From positions 20,449,641-20,513,640 of the forward strand of contig NW_023601433.1 of the NCBI RefSeq assembly GCF_014898055.3: a stretch of 64,000 nt of DNA, written 5' to 3'. This DNA comes from Talpa occidentalis. Lineage: Eukaryota > Chordata > Mammalia > Eulipotyphla > Talpidae. The translations under genes and the position numbers were made by a program. Below the pieces are notes generated by a model, which saw only the letters and a list, made by a program, of their open reading frames with translations, ran no database searches and was not told where the DNA came from. Of the stretch, positions 41,601-52,722 are shown one piece after another (the stretch's first letter is position 1; the number at the start of each line of letters is the position of its first letter).

Positions 41601-44551
41601 CTGTGTGCCTGCAGTTTTGGAAGAGGGCGCGGTCGTCGCTAGTCCTGGCTTCCAGGGGGTGGTCTCCCCTGAGCGGGACCCCGTCCTCCGTTTAGGGCGT
41701 CTGCGGGCGCACAGCCCCGCCGCTGAGGTGTGAGTGCGAGAGGAGGGTGCAGGCAATGCCCCGGGAGGAAAATTTGGGCTTCCACGAAGGAGAAGAGGGA
41801 CCGTTTCCCCATGGGGTAGGACAATCCCGTACCCCCATGGGTGCAGTGGTGGCCCAGCCTGGTGGGGTCTGAGGGTCCACGAATCCCCTCACCAGCGCCG
41901 CCTAGCGGCGGCCTTGTAAGTGCACCTGTGTGCAGCCAGAGTCAGGTGGGGGGTCAGGCTCCGGCAGGGGCGGAGCCTGGGGATCATCAACGCTGCTGGG
42001 CCAGGTGCGGACTCTTCCCCTTTGGGTGGTGCTGGCTTGTCCGTGGCTTTTTCCTAGCCGGCATGTGTGCCTGCTGTTTTGGGAGAGGCCGTGGTCGCCG
42101 CTTGTCCCTGGCTTCCAGGGGTGCCCTCCCCTTACGGGATCCCGGCCCTCCCTCTAGGGCGTCTGCGGGCTCCCGGCCCGCCCTGGAGCTGTGAGTGCGA
42201 GAGAGTGCAGGCGTGCCCGGGAGGAAGGTTTTGCGCTTCCGCGAAGGGAAGAGGGGCCCGCGTTCCCCCATGCGGGAGCACAAACAATGTATCCCCATGT
42301 GTGCAGTGTTGGCTAGGCCCGTGGGTGCTGAGGGTCCCCGAACCCCCTCACCAACGCAGCCTAGCGGCAGACCTAGGAAGTGCACCTGTGCGCAGACGAG
42401 TTGGGTGGGGGCGGGGTCAGGCTCGGCCAGGGGCGGAGCATGGGGCTCATCAGCACTGCTGGGCCATGTGCGGAATCTTCCCCTGTGAGTGGTGCTGGCT
42501 TGCCGGGGCTTTTTTCCGCGCCTTCCTGTGTGCCTGCAGTTTTGGAAGAGACCGTGGTCGCCGCTTGTGTCCCTTGCTTCCATGGGGGTGCCTCCCCTGA
42601 CCGGGACCGCCGCTCCGTCTAGGGCGTCTGCGGACGCACGCCCGCCGCCGTGGGGCTGTGAGTGCGAGAGGAGGTTGCAGGCGTGCCCCGGGAGGAATGT
42701 TTGGGCTTCCGTAAAGGGGAGGGCCCCATTCCCCCATGGGGGAGGACAATCCGAACCATGTGTGCAGGGTTGGCCCAGCCTGGTGGGGCTGAGGGTCCCC
42801 GAAGCCCTCACAGGGCCCCCTAGCGGAGGCCCTTGGAAGTGCATCTGTGCCCTGCCAGAGTCGGTGCGGGAGTCAGGCTCCGGCCAGGTGCTGAGCCTGG
42901 TGCTCTTCAGCTCTGCTAGGCCAGGTGCGGACTCTTCCCCTTTGAGTGGTGCTGGCTTGCCGGGGCTTTTTTCCACGCCTGCCTGTGTGCCTGCAGTTTA
43001 GGAAGAGGTCGTGGTCGCTGCTTGTCCCTTCTTCCAGGAGGTGCCCTCCCTGAGCGGTAACCCGGGACTCTGTCTAGGGCGTCTGAGGGCGCACGGCCCT
43101 GCCGCTGAGCTGTGAGTGCGAGAGGACGGTGCAGGGCGTGCTCCAGGAGGAAGGTTTGGGCTTCCACGAAGGGGAAGAAGGCCCCGTTCCCCTTGGGGGA
43201 GGACAATCCCGTACCCCCATGGGTGCAGGGGTGGCCCCAGCCGGTGGGGTGTGAGGGTCCCGAACCCCCTCAACTGCGCCCCTAGCGGCGGCCCAGGAAG
43301 TGCACCGTGTGCAGCCAGAGTCGGGTGGCGGGGCAAGCTCCAGCCAGGGCGGAGCCTGCGGATCATCAGCGCTGCTAGGCCAGGTGCGGACTCTTTCCCT
43401 TTGAGTGGTGTTGGTTTGCCGGGGCTTTTTCAGAGCGGCCTGTGTGCCTGCAGTTTTGGAAGAGGCCGTGGTCGCCGCTTGTCCCTGGCTCCAGGGGGTG
43501 CCCTCCCCTGACCGGAACCCCGGCCCTACTTTTAGGGAGTCTGCGGGCGCACGGCCCCACCTCTGGGGCTGTGAGTGCAAGAGGAGGGTGCAGGCGTGCC
43601 CGGGAGAAGGTTTGGTCTTCCGCGAAGGGGAAGAGGGCCCCGTTCCGCCATGGGGGAGGACAATCCCGTACTCCATGGTGCATGGGTGGTCCCAGCCCCG
43701 GTGGGGTGCTGAGGGTCCCCGAACCCCCTCACCAGCGCCCCCTAGCGGCGGATTAGGAAAGTGCACCTGTGCGCAGTGAGTCGGTGGGCGGGTCAGTCTC
43801 CGGCCAGGGGCAGAGCCTGGGGCTCAATGGCGCTGCTGGGCAGGTGTGGACTCTTTGAGTAGTGCTGGCTTGCCCGGGGCTTTTTTTCCGCGCCGGCCTG
43901 TGTGCCTGCCGTTTTGGAAGAGGCCGCGGTCGCCGCTTGTCCTGGCTTCCAGGGGGTGCCCTCCCCTGACCTGGACTCTGGCCCGCCGTCTGGGCATCTG
44001 CGGGCGCACGGCCCGCCTCTGGGGCTGTGAATGCAAGAGGAGGGTTGCAGGCGTGCTCCGTAGGAAGGTTTGGGCATCCGCGAAGGGGAAGAGGGCCCGT
44101 TCCCCCATGGGGGAGCAAAATCCTGTACCCCATTTGTGCAGGTTGGCCACAGCCCGGTGGGGCTGAGGGTCCGTACCCCTCACCAGCCCCCCCTAGCCGC
44201 GGACCTTGGAAGTGAACTGTGCGCAGCCAGAGTCGGTGGGCGGGGTCAGGCTCCGGCAAGGGGCGGAGCCTGGGGCTCATCAGCGCTGCTGGGCCAGGTG
44301 CGGACTCTTCCTTTGATTTGGTGCTGGTTGCCTGGGCTTTTTTTCCCGCCGGCCTGTGTGCCTGCAGTTTTGGAAGAGGCCGCGTTCGCCGCTTGTCCCT
44401 GGCTTCCAGGGGGTGCCCTCCCCTGACCGAGATCCTGGCCCTCTGTCTAGGGCGTCTGTGGGCGCACGGCCCCGCTGCTGGTCAGTGAGTGCGAGAGGAG
44501 GGTGCAAGCGTGCCCTGGGAGGAATTTTGGGCTTCCCAGAAGGGGAAGAGG
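38685..44551 (+). repeat. GC-rich tandem array C, ~467 bp monomer, ~12.6 copies
   Basis: Colinear with array A: position 41290 matches 7030 and the right end at 44551 matches about 10331. Private 1-bp deletions become dense from about 41400 to 44500, especially in G or C runs, unlike the cleaner 39500-40900 part. It ends at an assembly gap, so true length is unknown. Confidence 0.95.
39563..39579 (-). promoter_or_regulatory. CTCF-like motif, array C (representative)
   Basis: The minus strand reads CCGCTAGGGGGCGCTGG. The same 17-mer lies at 40500-40516 and 43732-43748, with close variants in most other monomers. Confidence 0.6.
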
Positions 44552-44651
44552 NNNNNNNNNNNNNNNNNNNNNNNNNNNNNNNNNNNNNNNNNNNNNNNNN
44601 NNNNNNNNNNNNNNNNNNNNNNNNNNNNNNNNNNNNNNNNNNNNNNNNNNN
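44552..44651. other. Assembly gap, 100 N
   Basis: Exactly 100 N. GC-rich array lies to the left and AT-rich interspersed-repeat DNA to the right, so the far edge of the array is not observed. Confidence 0.98.
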
Positions 44652-44740
44652 CAGAGGGAGAAAAAGAGAGTAGGTAAGCTATATATTAGCACATAGTGCT
44701 GGATGGGGTTTGAAAGTGAATTCAAAATAGGGGAGGTGTT

Positions 44741-45014
44741 CTTTCCTGGTGGCCCAGGGTTTAAGAAGCAGCACTATGAAGCTATCTGCAGCCACTGAAG
44801 CACCATTTTCAGTCCTCCGCCAGCGGCGTGACCCACATGGCACAGCAGACCTTTCTTCATCTCACCTGTTGTTCTCCTCAGCAGTGTATTTCAGTAGATC
44901 TGCCTGTTCTACTCCCGACTGTCTTTGCAGAATCCTCTCACACATCCCACCCCCTGCAACTCTGTTCTGTACTCCAGTTCTTGTGTGCATAAATAAATTA
45001 ATCTTTAAAAAAAA
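44741..45014 (+). mobile_element. tRNA-derived SINE
   Basis: It starts TCCTGGTGGCCCAGGGTTTAAG, a tRNA-like A-box region, and ends in ATAAATTAATCTTTAAAAA. It belongs to the same family as the SINEs at 45439, 52433, 53384, 53901, 54344 and 56339. Its B-box region is degenerate, so it is an old copy. Confidence 0.8.
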
Positions 45015-45219
45015 TGGGAGGGAAGAGTACAGGAGACTATGTGACTTGGTGGTGGGATTTATGGGGATTACACTTGATAGGAGAAATGAAACTTTTTACC
45101 CAAATGAATAGCCATGTAAAATACATATAAGATATATTTTATGTTTTTAAAAATAATTATAATAGTTTGAAAAAAAAACACAGAGTAGTCTTAAGTGCTG
45201 GAGCAGATGCAATTACTTA

Positions 45220-46340
45220 TTTGTCTTGATGTCTTCTCCAACATTTCCTTTATCTTATATTTATTACTTACTTTCTCTTTTCTTTTCTTTTTTTTTTTTT
45301 TCCTGGCATGTTGCAAGTGATTTTTTTTCCATTGTATTTCAACATTTCTCTTTCTCAGTATTATTTAATGCTAATTTCTCTCAAACTATACTTATATTAT
45401 TACTTTGTATTTTTATTTCATTTCAGTCTGAAATTTTTTTAAAGATTTATTTATTTATTTATATAAGAATTTGGGTATTCGGCCAGAGGTATGGCTGGGT
45501 GAGAGGATTCACCAGAGACAGAGTGGGGAACAGAACAGGCAGACTGACTGAAACACACTGCTGAGGGGAGCAGTGGGTGAGGCAGGAGAGGTCTGCTGCG
45601 CCATGTGGATATCTCCCTGTCTGGGGATCAAACACCTGCTGCAGTGGCTGTGGATAGCTTCATAGGTTGTGTCTTAACCCCTTACACCACCATACAGGCC
45701 CCAGTCTGAATTTTTTTTTGTTTGTTTGCTGTCATGTCTTCTTTGGTTATGGGTCACCTGACGAGTGTTGTGTCTTTTGCAACATTAGGGTATTTTCTAA
45801 GTTTTTTTTTCCCCCTTTTTCTGTTTTTGATTTTCTGGTTTATTTCCAGTGTCTGCAAGGAACATGCTCTGCACAATTTCAGTGTTTTCATTCTGTTCAG
45901 ACTTGGTTCATCATATACCATATATTCTATTTTGCTTAGTATTTCATTTACAATGTAAATAATTTGTATTCTGCACTTAATCTTTTGTGTGAAATTTACT
46001 AGATATGGGTGGTTAAATATATTGTTCTAGGCTTCCATAACACGGGTGGGTTTTGTTTGATGGTTCTAGCAGTTAGTCAACAGGTGTATGAAATCTCCCA
46101 CCATGTTTTGTTGGTTTGTATATTTCTTCCTGTATTTTGAAGCTATGGTACTTCATGCATTCACGTTTAAGATTATTATATTATTATTCTGTTGTGCCAA
46201 CCTTTGTCATTTTGAAATGTTCATTTTATGTCTGGTTATAATTTTCAATTGAAAAATTATAACCCTTAGCCATGGTAATATATTTCAGATTTATAAATAC
46301 TTAGATATAATCTCATGAAAATGAAATTCCTTTTTGATAG
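45220..46340 (-). mobile_element. LINE-1 fragment, antisense, first part
   Basis: The sequence resembles the reverse complement of L1 ORF2, for example AATTTGTATTCTGC near 45961 and the GAAATCTCCCACCATG stretch near 46090. It is interrupted by a SINE (45439-45702) and appears to continue at 49040 beyond a nested sense LINE-1. No open frame remains. Boundaries are approximate. Confidence 0.6.
45439..45702 (-). mobile_element. tRNA-derived SINE inside LINE-1
   Basis: On the plus strand it runs from TTAAAGATTTATTTATTTA to CACCACCATACAGGCCC. It is flanked by direct repeats CAGTCTGAA followed by a T run, at about 45424 and about 45703, which marks it as a LINE-mediated insertion into the antisense L1. 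Confidence 0.85.
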
Positions 46341-47611
46341 GTCGGCTCAATACTGAATAAAAATGTTTGCAGTGACTTCTTAGGCATTTGTAAATCTTAT
46401 TTCTGCCAGAATCACATCAAAATATAATCAGGATAAACAGGTGAGATCTTCGTGAATAGGACAGCGAGAGAATCCTTCTAGTTAAAGCCCCTTGTAGATC
46501 CATTTCACTCTAGAACTGAATCACTTAGGGATCATTTAGAAACCAGAGGACAATCTTGTAGAGAACAAGTGAGTCCACTATTATGTAGTTTCTTTTTTAC
46601 TTCAGAGTTTTACAAAAGTTAAATATGAGAGACCAAATACCAAGGACTGGAGTAATTTATTAATATAGCAAGTTTACGGAAGCCAACTCAACTACGGACA
46701 CAGTGAGCAATAGATCAGGTCAAGTTGGCAGCCCAGGTAGGAAAGAGGAGCCTGGCAGCCCCGCAGGCCCCACAAGTTGCAGAGCAGAAATGGCAAGCAG
46801 CCCCAAACTGGTAACCCTATTGGACACCAGTGAACCCAGGAATGGATCCTGGAAGCAGCTCTACTACAGTAGGTCCCAACAGACAATAGCAAACCCTGGG
46901 ACAGTGCTGTGGTTGACCCTGGCAAACTTCAGTGAGCCGCAGGGCATTGCCTGGAAGCAGACCAGATCCAGTAAGCTCAGGAAAGCAGTGGAGCAGACCC
47001 TGCCAGGGACACAGACATAACAAGTGTCAACAGAGGCAACAGCAGGACCAAGTTCCCACTGGCTGGAGTCTTATAGCAGCAAGCCAGAGGTACAATGTTC
47101 AGAGAGACAGTCCTGCAGATAGCAGAGGGCGTGATTATCCATTGGACAGTAGAAAGCAGTGCAGAATCAACAGGATTGACACTAAGGAGATTTACACTAC
47201 CTCAGCTTAGCCAGAGGCCCTGGGGTGGTGTAGGGGTGTAGGGTGGGTGGGGAGGAACAGAGGTTGTGTGGAAGAAAACTCCCTTGAAAGAGGAGAAAAC
47301 CTTGTGAAAGAGTGGGGGTACTCCATATAGGTTAGCTCCCTAGCAAAGATAGTAGCTGAGCAAGCATTCTGATCTGTATGCCCCCTTCTCATTCTCTAGG
47401 GCTGGGGCTTACCCTGGGTTTCACTGAGAGCATAGAGACTGCTGAGACTCTCATCCCAAATCCCAAAGAGGAGGGATATTGGGGGCGCCACAAACATAAA
47501 CAGCCCCACTTCAACACATTCACACCAACATCTGGATCCCTCCAAACCCCTCTGCACCCTGCTGAGTATAGCAACTGCAAAACAGACTGAATACAGAGGT
47601 CAGTAAAGGTG

Positions 47612-47640
47612 AAAATAAATAAATAAATAAATAAATAAAT
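47612..47640 (+). repeat. (AAAT)n microsatellite
   Basis: About seven uninterrupted AAAT units. Confidence 0.95.
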
Positions 47641-48146
47641 TCAAATGAAACCACAGCACCACCTACTGGAAATGTAAAAATTGTTTAACCCTCTAAAATT
47701 TCTGCAAACCTTATTTAAAAACAAAATAAAAATAGATAAAATTGGAATATCTCAAATGGCAAAATGGGCAGACAAAAAATATAACACATGGCAATATGGG
47801 ACCTTAAGAGAGTATGATGTCACAAGCTTAGGACAACTCTAGAATCCAAACACAGAAAGATGGAAGATTGTATCTCCCTAACAAACAGAATTCAGAAAAC
47901 TATTTGCTAAAATAAACTAAGAGAGAATAAAACTCAGAAAGGCAAGTCAAAATAATACAACAGAACTCAAAAAGACAAGTCAAAGAAGTACTATAGAACT
48001 CAGAAAAGCTAAAACAAAGGAATACAACACAACTCAAAAAATAATGAGCTCAGAAATAAAATCAGTGAACAGGAGGTAGACAATGAAGCTTTAAAAAGAA
48101 AATAATAGTAATTCACATGGTAAAGATCGCAATACACTGTTGGTGG

Positions 48147-48487
48147 TGAAGTGGAAAAAGTCAGGCTGACCTGTTAACTAGCTAAAGTTATGTTAAAACA
48201 AAGCCTCAATGTAGACTGGAATTGTCAGGGAAATTGATAAACATTCTCAAGGCCACTCGCCTGACTTATGCATCCCAGATAACTGCTTAGGAATCTCTGC
48301 TTCTGTATTCCCTGCTGGCTTTTAGAGTGCAAGTATACCCCTGCTGAGATAATAAGGATTCTGTTGCCTAATTGCTCAGGGCTCAGACTTCGGAGGAAGA
48401 TCGCCTCTGGGCCTGTGGCAGGGGAAATAGCATCCCTCCTCCTCTCTGAGTGCTGCCTGGTTGCCTGACGGAATTCTGCAGTAAACA
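48147..48487 (+). mobile_element. Solo LTR, ~341 bp, inside LINE-1
   Basis: TG...CA ends with a 4-bp target duplication GTGG at 48143-48146 and 48488-48491. Removing it rejoins a continuous L1 ORF2-like stretch. The 4-bp duplication is typical of class I elements. The family is not recognised. Confidence 0.7.
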
Positions 48488-49039
48488 GTGGGAATGTGTA
48501 CTGGTTTAGCCCCTGTGGAAATCAGTATGGAGGCTTCTCAAAATACTAAAAATAGATCTACTATATTATCCCAGAATTACACTCCTAGGTATTTTCTAGC
48601 TCAAGAATACATAATCACTAATTAAAAGAGATTCGTGCACTCCTGTGATCATTGCAGCACTATTTACAATAGCCAAGGCATGGAAACAAACTAAATGCCT
48701 AATGACAGAGCAGTGGAAAAGAAGATGTATATGTGCAAGATGGAAGACCCCTAAGCTATTAAAAAAAAAAAAAAAAAAAAGTTCTCCAAGATGAGAACTT
48801 CACATTTGGGACAACATGAACCAAAGGGGACTATGCTACATGAAATAAAGCAGAATGAGAAAGACAAACGCTGGATGATTTCACCCATATGTGGACTATT
48901 GAGAAATGAAACAAAGGAATTGACAAAACCAAACCAAACCAAGCCAGAAATAAAACTGCAGAATTCAGGCCACTAGAAGGTGAGAACTAAGAGGGCAGGT
49001 CGGATGGTAAAGGACCATGGGTGCTAGAGCCAACAGAGA

Positions 49040-50650
49040 GCTTGGTTTTGTTTTCAGATCCAACCAACCACTCTGCCTTTTGATTGGTGAGCCCAGTTAA
49101 TCTACATTTAGGGTGAATACTGATATATTAGGGTCTGCTACTGCCATACTGCTTTATGGCTCTATTTCCTTTCTCCGTGTTCTGTGGATGTCTTTCTCTT
49201 CAGTTTAGATACTATAGTGCCTGTCAACATTTCTTGTAGGGATGGCCTAGTGTGTGCAAACTCCTTCAGCTTCTGTTTATCTGAGAGGCATTTATCTCTC
49301 CCTCTTGTACAATATTCTTGGTTGGCAGTTTTTATCTTTAAATATTTTAAATACATCATTTCATTCTGTCCTTGCCCCTCAGAGAAGTCAGGTATAATCC
49401 TGATGTGGGTAACTATAGTAGATTATCTGCTTGTTCCCCTGGCTAATTTCAGTATTTTTTGTCTTGAACTATTGTAAGTTTTAAAACTAAGTGTCATGGT
49501 GTAGGTATTTCATTACATGTAGGTAACCAAGTGTTCTTTTAATTCACAGACATTTATATTTAGTTCCTTCTCCAGGTTCAGGAGGAAGTTTCCCTCAATC
49601 GTAACTTTGAGTAATTTCTTTGTTCCCTTCTCTGTCTGTCCCCCCTTCTGGAATTATTATCAAATTATTTTCATGCTTTCAAATTATTTTCATGCTTCCT
49701 TTCCACATGGATCTGCATAATTCTTGAAGTGTCTCTTCCTATTTTTTTCCTTTGTACTTCTCTTTCTTCTTCCACCTGGATTCTTTGGGCATTACCATCT
49801 TCAAAGTCACTGATTTGGTCTTCATCTGGCCTAGTACTGCTCCTTAGCTTTCCCTATTTAATCTCCTCTATTTATCTTTTAACATCCAGCATCTCCATTA
49901 TTTTATTATTTAAATTTTCAATTTCTATCTTCTGTTCATTATCTCAGAACATTTATTTATTTTTTTCTAAGGGTTTTTTTTTTTTTGTATCTTTGATCTG
50001 TTTTTCTATGCGTTCTTCCATTTCTCTTAATTTCTTTATTATGGCAATATTGAAGTCTATATATGATAGGAGGAAAAGGCACCCATGTCTTTGTGACTGG
50101 ATTCTGGAAATCGGTGTGGTGAAAGATTCCATTGAGAACTCAAGGTGCCATGTGTTTTATTTTTGCATCTTCCCATTTTGCTATTTTGTTTCATAAGGGT
50201 GTAGAACTTCCACTTTTCCAGCAGATGGTGCTGTGGGGTTTTGTTTAGTTTTGTCTGTAGCTTTTCCGGCTTGATGTTTCAGTGTGTCTTGTGGTAAAAA
50301 CAGATCTGTATCTGCTGAGTCTGGGGCTGGGCCAGGAGGGGTCCAGCTACTGATGTGTGTGGTGTGGGGATGGCTCGTACCTATGCTAATAGTCTTGTCA
50401 AGGTTTCCAGATCCAGTTTGCAGCTGCGCTTTCAGCAGTGCTTCAAGGGATCAGCTGGATTCCTATGGGTGACGGGGAGTTGGGGAGGTGGGGAGGTGGG
50501 GGGTGGGGGGGTGAGGAGGAGGTGGGGGGGAGGAGGAGGGGGGGAGGAGGAGAGTGGGGGGGGAGAGAGAAGGAAGCTGAAGGACAGAATCAAACACAGG
50601 AGCACAGATTTGAAGGGCCCTGCCACAGGCTCTGTTAGGTTGGCAGTATA
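49040..50650 (-). mobile_element. LINE-1 fragment, antisense, second part
   Basis: It reads like the reverse complement of L1: AACCACTCTGCCTTTTGATT near 49067, TTCTTGGTTGGCAGTTTTTAT near 49315, and a GC-richer 5'-UTR-like part after 50220. It is the logical continuation of 45220-46340. It contains the G-rich stretch at 50472-50578. The right boundary is uncertain. Confidence 0.6.
50472..50578 (+). repeat. G-rich simple repeat with quadruplex potential
   Basis: Imperfect GGGGAGGT/GAGGAGG units with many runs of four or more G within ~100 bp. The long frames on both strands here are composition artefacts. Confidence 0.85.
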
Positions 50651-50822
50651 AGGTCAGAGTTGAATGTCCAGGAGGTGCTCTAGAGTCAAAGTGCCCCTCT
50701 GGAGACCATCCTTCTTGCCATCCTCTGATCCATCTCACCTCACCTTCCCTTTGTACTACTGGGTTTAATTTCACCCTGTCCTACTAATATCTATTATATA
50801 ATAAACTGCAGGGTACATATAC

Positions 50823-50920
50823 AAAAAGCCCGGTGGTTTTAACTACCAAAAGTCCAGCAGTTTAACTGGCCCAAAACCCCAGCAGCTTAACTGCCCCAAA
50901 GTCCCAAGAGTTTTACTGCC
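50823..50920 (+). repeat. 25-bp minisatellite, about four units
   Basis: Units follow the pattern AAAAGYCCAGCAGTTTAACTG plus CC, at 25, 25, 25 and 23 bp, each diverged by a few bases. Confidence 0.8.
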
Positions 50921-51726
50921 AAAAGCCTAAGCTCTGCCCCTCCCCACCCATTAGTACCCTCGGGGTGGAGTTTGGAAAAATCCTTCTACCTTTGAGTTTG
51001 TTGTGAGTGCCACCCACTGGCTCAGATGTTGCTCCTCACTATTCCTCTTACAGAACTGGATGCCATTTTAAGTCTGGGTAGCGAGTCAACCATCATATGC
51101 ACCAGATGGTTATGAAGACTCTAAGGATAGAACTTCACTCCCTGCTCCACTCCCTTCTTCCATTTTCCAGACATGTACCGGAGGGGGGTCCTTTAACTTC
51201 GGGCTTGCCAAGAAGATGAACTGAACCCACGCAATAGAATGAGAACTACAGGAAGTCAGTTGTAGATGAACTCTGATGTTTAAAGTGCCTGTATCTTCGA
51301 TTTCCCTCCCTGCATTGCCTGGTTCTATGGGCCTCCTTCCGTGTGCCCCCTCCCAGCCCATTCTTTTACCTTGCAACTCTTCTAGAGGAGGGAAGTGTTT
51401 GCTTTTTATCAGGGCTCCCCCTTTACTTTTTTTCATGCTGACTCAAAGTTCAACTAAAATCCAAGATGAGCTCATTACTTCCCTCACGCCCACCATACAA
51501 AATGCCCACAGCTATTTACAGCAGCTGTCTTCCCTCCCCACAACCTGAGTATTTCTATGAAAATTCTCTGGCAGTAACCACTATATGTGCACATTCTGTT
51601 CTCTACTCTGCCCTTACTGAGAACAACAGGAGCAGGAAAAGAAGATTATAGCAGGGAGTCTAACATAAAAACAGACTTCTTTGTCAGGCAGAAATATAGA
51701 TGCCTGTGACACTTTCTGAGTAATAC
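50921..51726. other. No gene or classifiable element seen
   Basis: Mixed-composition sequence with short frames only. Nothing recognised, apart from a 22-bp stretch at 51705-51726 that recurs at 59532. Confidence 0.5.
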
Positions 51727-52285
51727 TGTTATAGGGCAGGGAGAGGGGCAGCCCAAAACCCCGCAAACCTGCCTATTCTAAATGGGTTCTGCCATCCGCC
51801 GCATCAATACAAAACATAGGAGACTTTAATGGGAAGGAACTTTAATAAAACTAGGAAACAATACAGGAAAGGCAAAGAGTCCATTTTCTAAATGAAGCAC
51901 CCAAAGTTACCCGTCCCCTCGTGGGTAAAACTCCATCCAAATGGGATTGGCCCAGAGCAAGGCCCCAAAGCCTGCCACAAGTCTAAAGCATCTTCCAGTG
52001 GGGACCCACAGAAAAGGGCCAGAAACAACCAGACAAGCCCGGAAGGAAAAGAGCAAAATCAACATCAAGATTAAAGCTGCCATTGTCACCTCCCCATGGG
52101 TCTCACCCACATCTGTGTCACCCAGTCCACGACCAAAAGACAAGCGCAGTTTCTTCACGTGTTTCCTGGCTCCATCCTGCTTCCTTCCTCAGTCTCTTCT
52201 GCAGCTTCTCCTCTTCCTGCTCAGCTCCACCCTCCCTTGGGTGGGGCAGGGAACCTCCCCCTTTCCTGGGGACCACCCTGTTACA
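51727..52285 (-). mobile_element. Solo LTR of a class I element, family X, copy 1 (559 bp)
   Basis: Sense strand starts TGTAACAGGGTGGTC and ends CCCTATAACA. Perfect 4-bp target duplication ATAC lies at 51723-51726 and 52286-52289. Related copies are at 54492-55084 and 59040-59668. A short frame recurs in the copies (it contains FSFRACLVV / FSFRACPVV), but it is disrupted and is more likely fortuitous LTR sequence than a gene. Confidence 0.75.
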
Positions 52286-52432
52286 ATACCACTCTAAATC
52301 CACTCTGGATATAGACACCTGTAAGTATAGGGACTGTGCATAGAGTGAGAGGGAGGAGACCAGTTCCCTTTAACTTCCCTGGGGGGAGGAGGGAGAGGAT
52401 TTATAATGATCTGAAAATAATGAAACAGTAAG

Positions 52433-52705
52433 GGGGGGTCTCCCTGGTGGCACAACCAGTTAAGATGCAACCTTTGAGGCTGTCCGCAGCCTCTGCAACA
52501 TGAGTTCGATCCCTGGCCGGCCAGGGAACCCCCATGGCGTAGCAGACCTCTCCTGACTCGCCCACTGCTACCCTTAGCAGTGTACTTAGGTCAGTCTGCC
52601 TGTTCTGTTCCCCGCTCTGTCTCTGGTGAATCCTCTCACCCCCCACACCTCTGGCGTGTACCCCAGCTCTTGTATGCATAAATAAATAAATCTTTAAAAT
52701 AAATA
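52433..52705 (+). mobile_element. tRNA-derived SINE, well preserved
   Basis: Promoter-like A box (GGTGGCACAACCAGTTAAGA) and B box (AGTTCGATCCC), with a 3' tail GCATAAATAAATAAATCTTTAAAA. Target duplication ATAATGAAACAGTRAG lies at 52416-52432 and 52706-52722. Confidence 0.9.
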
Positions 52706-52722
52706 AATAATGAAACAGTGAG

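Larger units (their letters stand above)
46640..48985 (+). mobile_element. LINE-1 remnant, sense, internally deleted
   Basis: Positions 47640-48110 are A-rich and resemble the region around the start of L1 ORF1 (repeated AACTCAGAAA words). Positions 48125-48146 and 48488-48985 resemble the L1 ORF2 C-terminus, with ACACTGTTGGTGG, a GGAAATCAGTATGGAGG stretch and CACCCATATGTGGACTATTGAG. A solo LTR (48147-48487) splits this part. The moderately GC-rich 46640-47600 may be its 5' UTR, which is the least certain part. All frames are broken. Confidence 0.5.

Noticed and set aside
1..44551. CRISPR array or prokaryotic mobile system suggested by regular repeats
   Set aside because: The repeat unit is ~467 bp without spacers, next to a mammalian retrovirus, LINEs and SINEs; there is no cas-like gene.
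50432..50774. Proline- or glycine-rich frames over the G-rich repeat
   Set aside because: Low-complexity translation of a simple repeat.
51907..52158. A short membrane-like frame recurring at 51.9, 54.7 and 59.2 kb (FSFRAC... segment)
   Set aside because: Recurrence is explained by three copies of one LTR family with defined ends and 4-bp duplications; the frame differs and is interrupted among copies.
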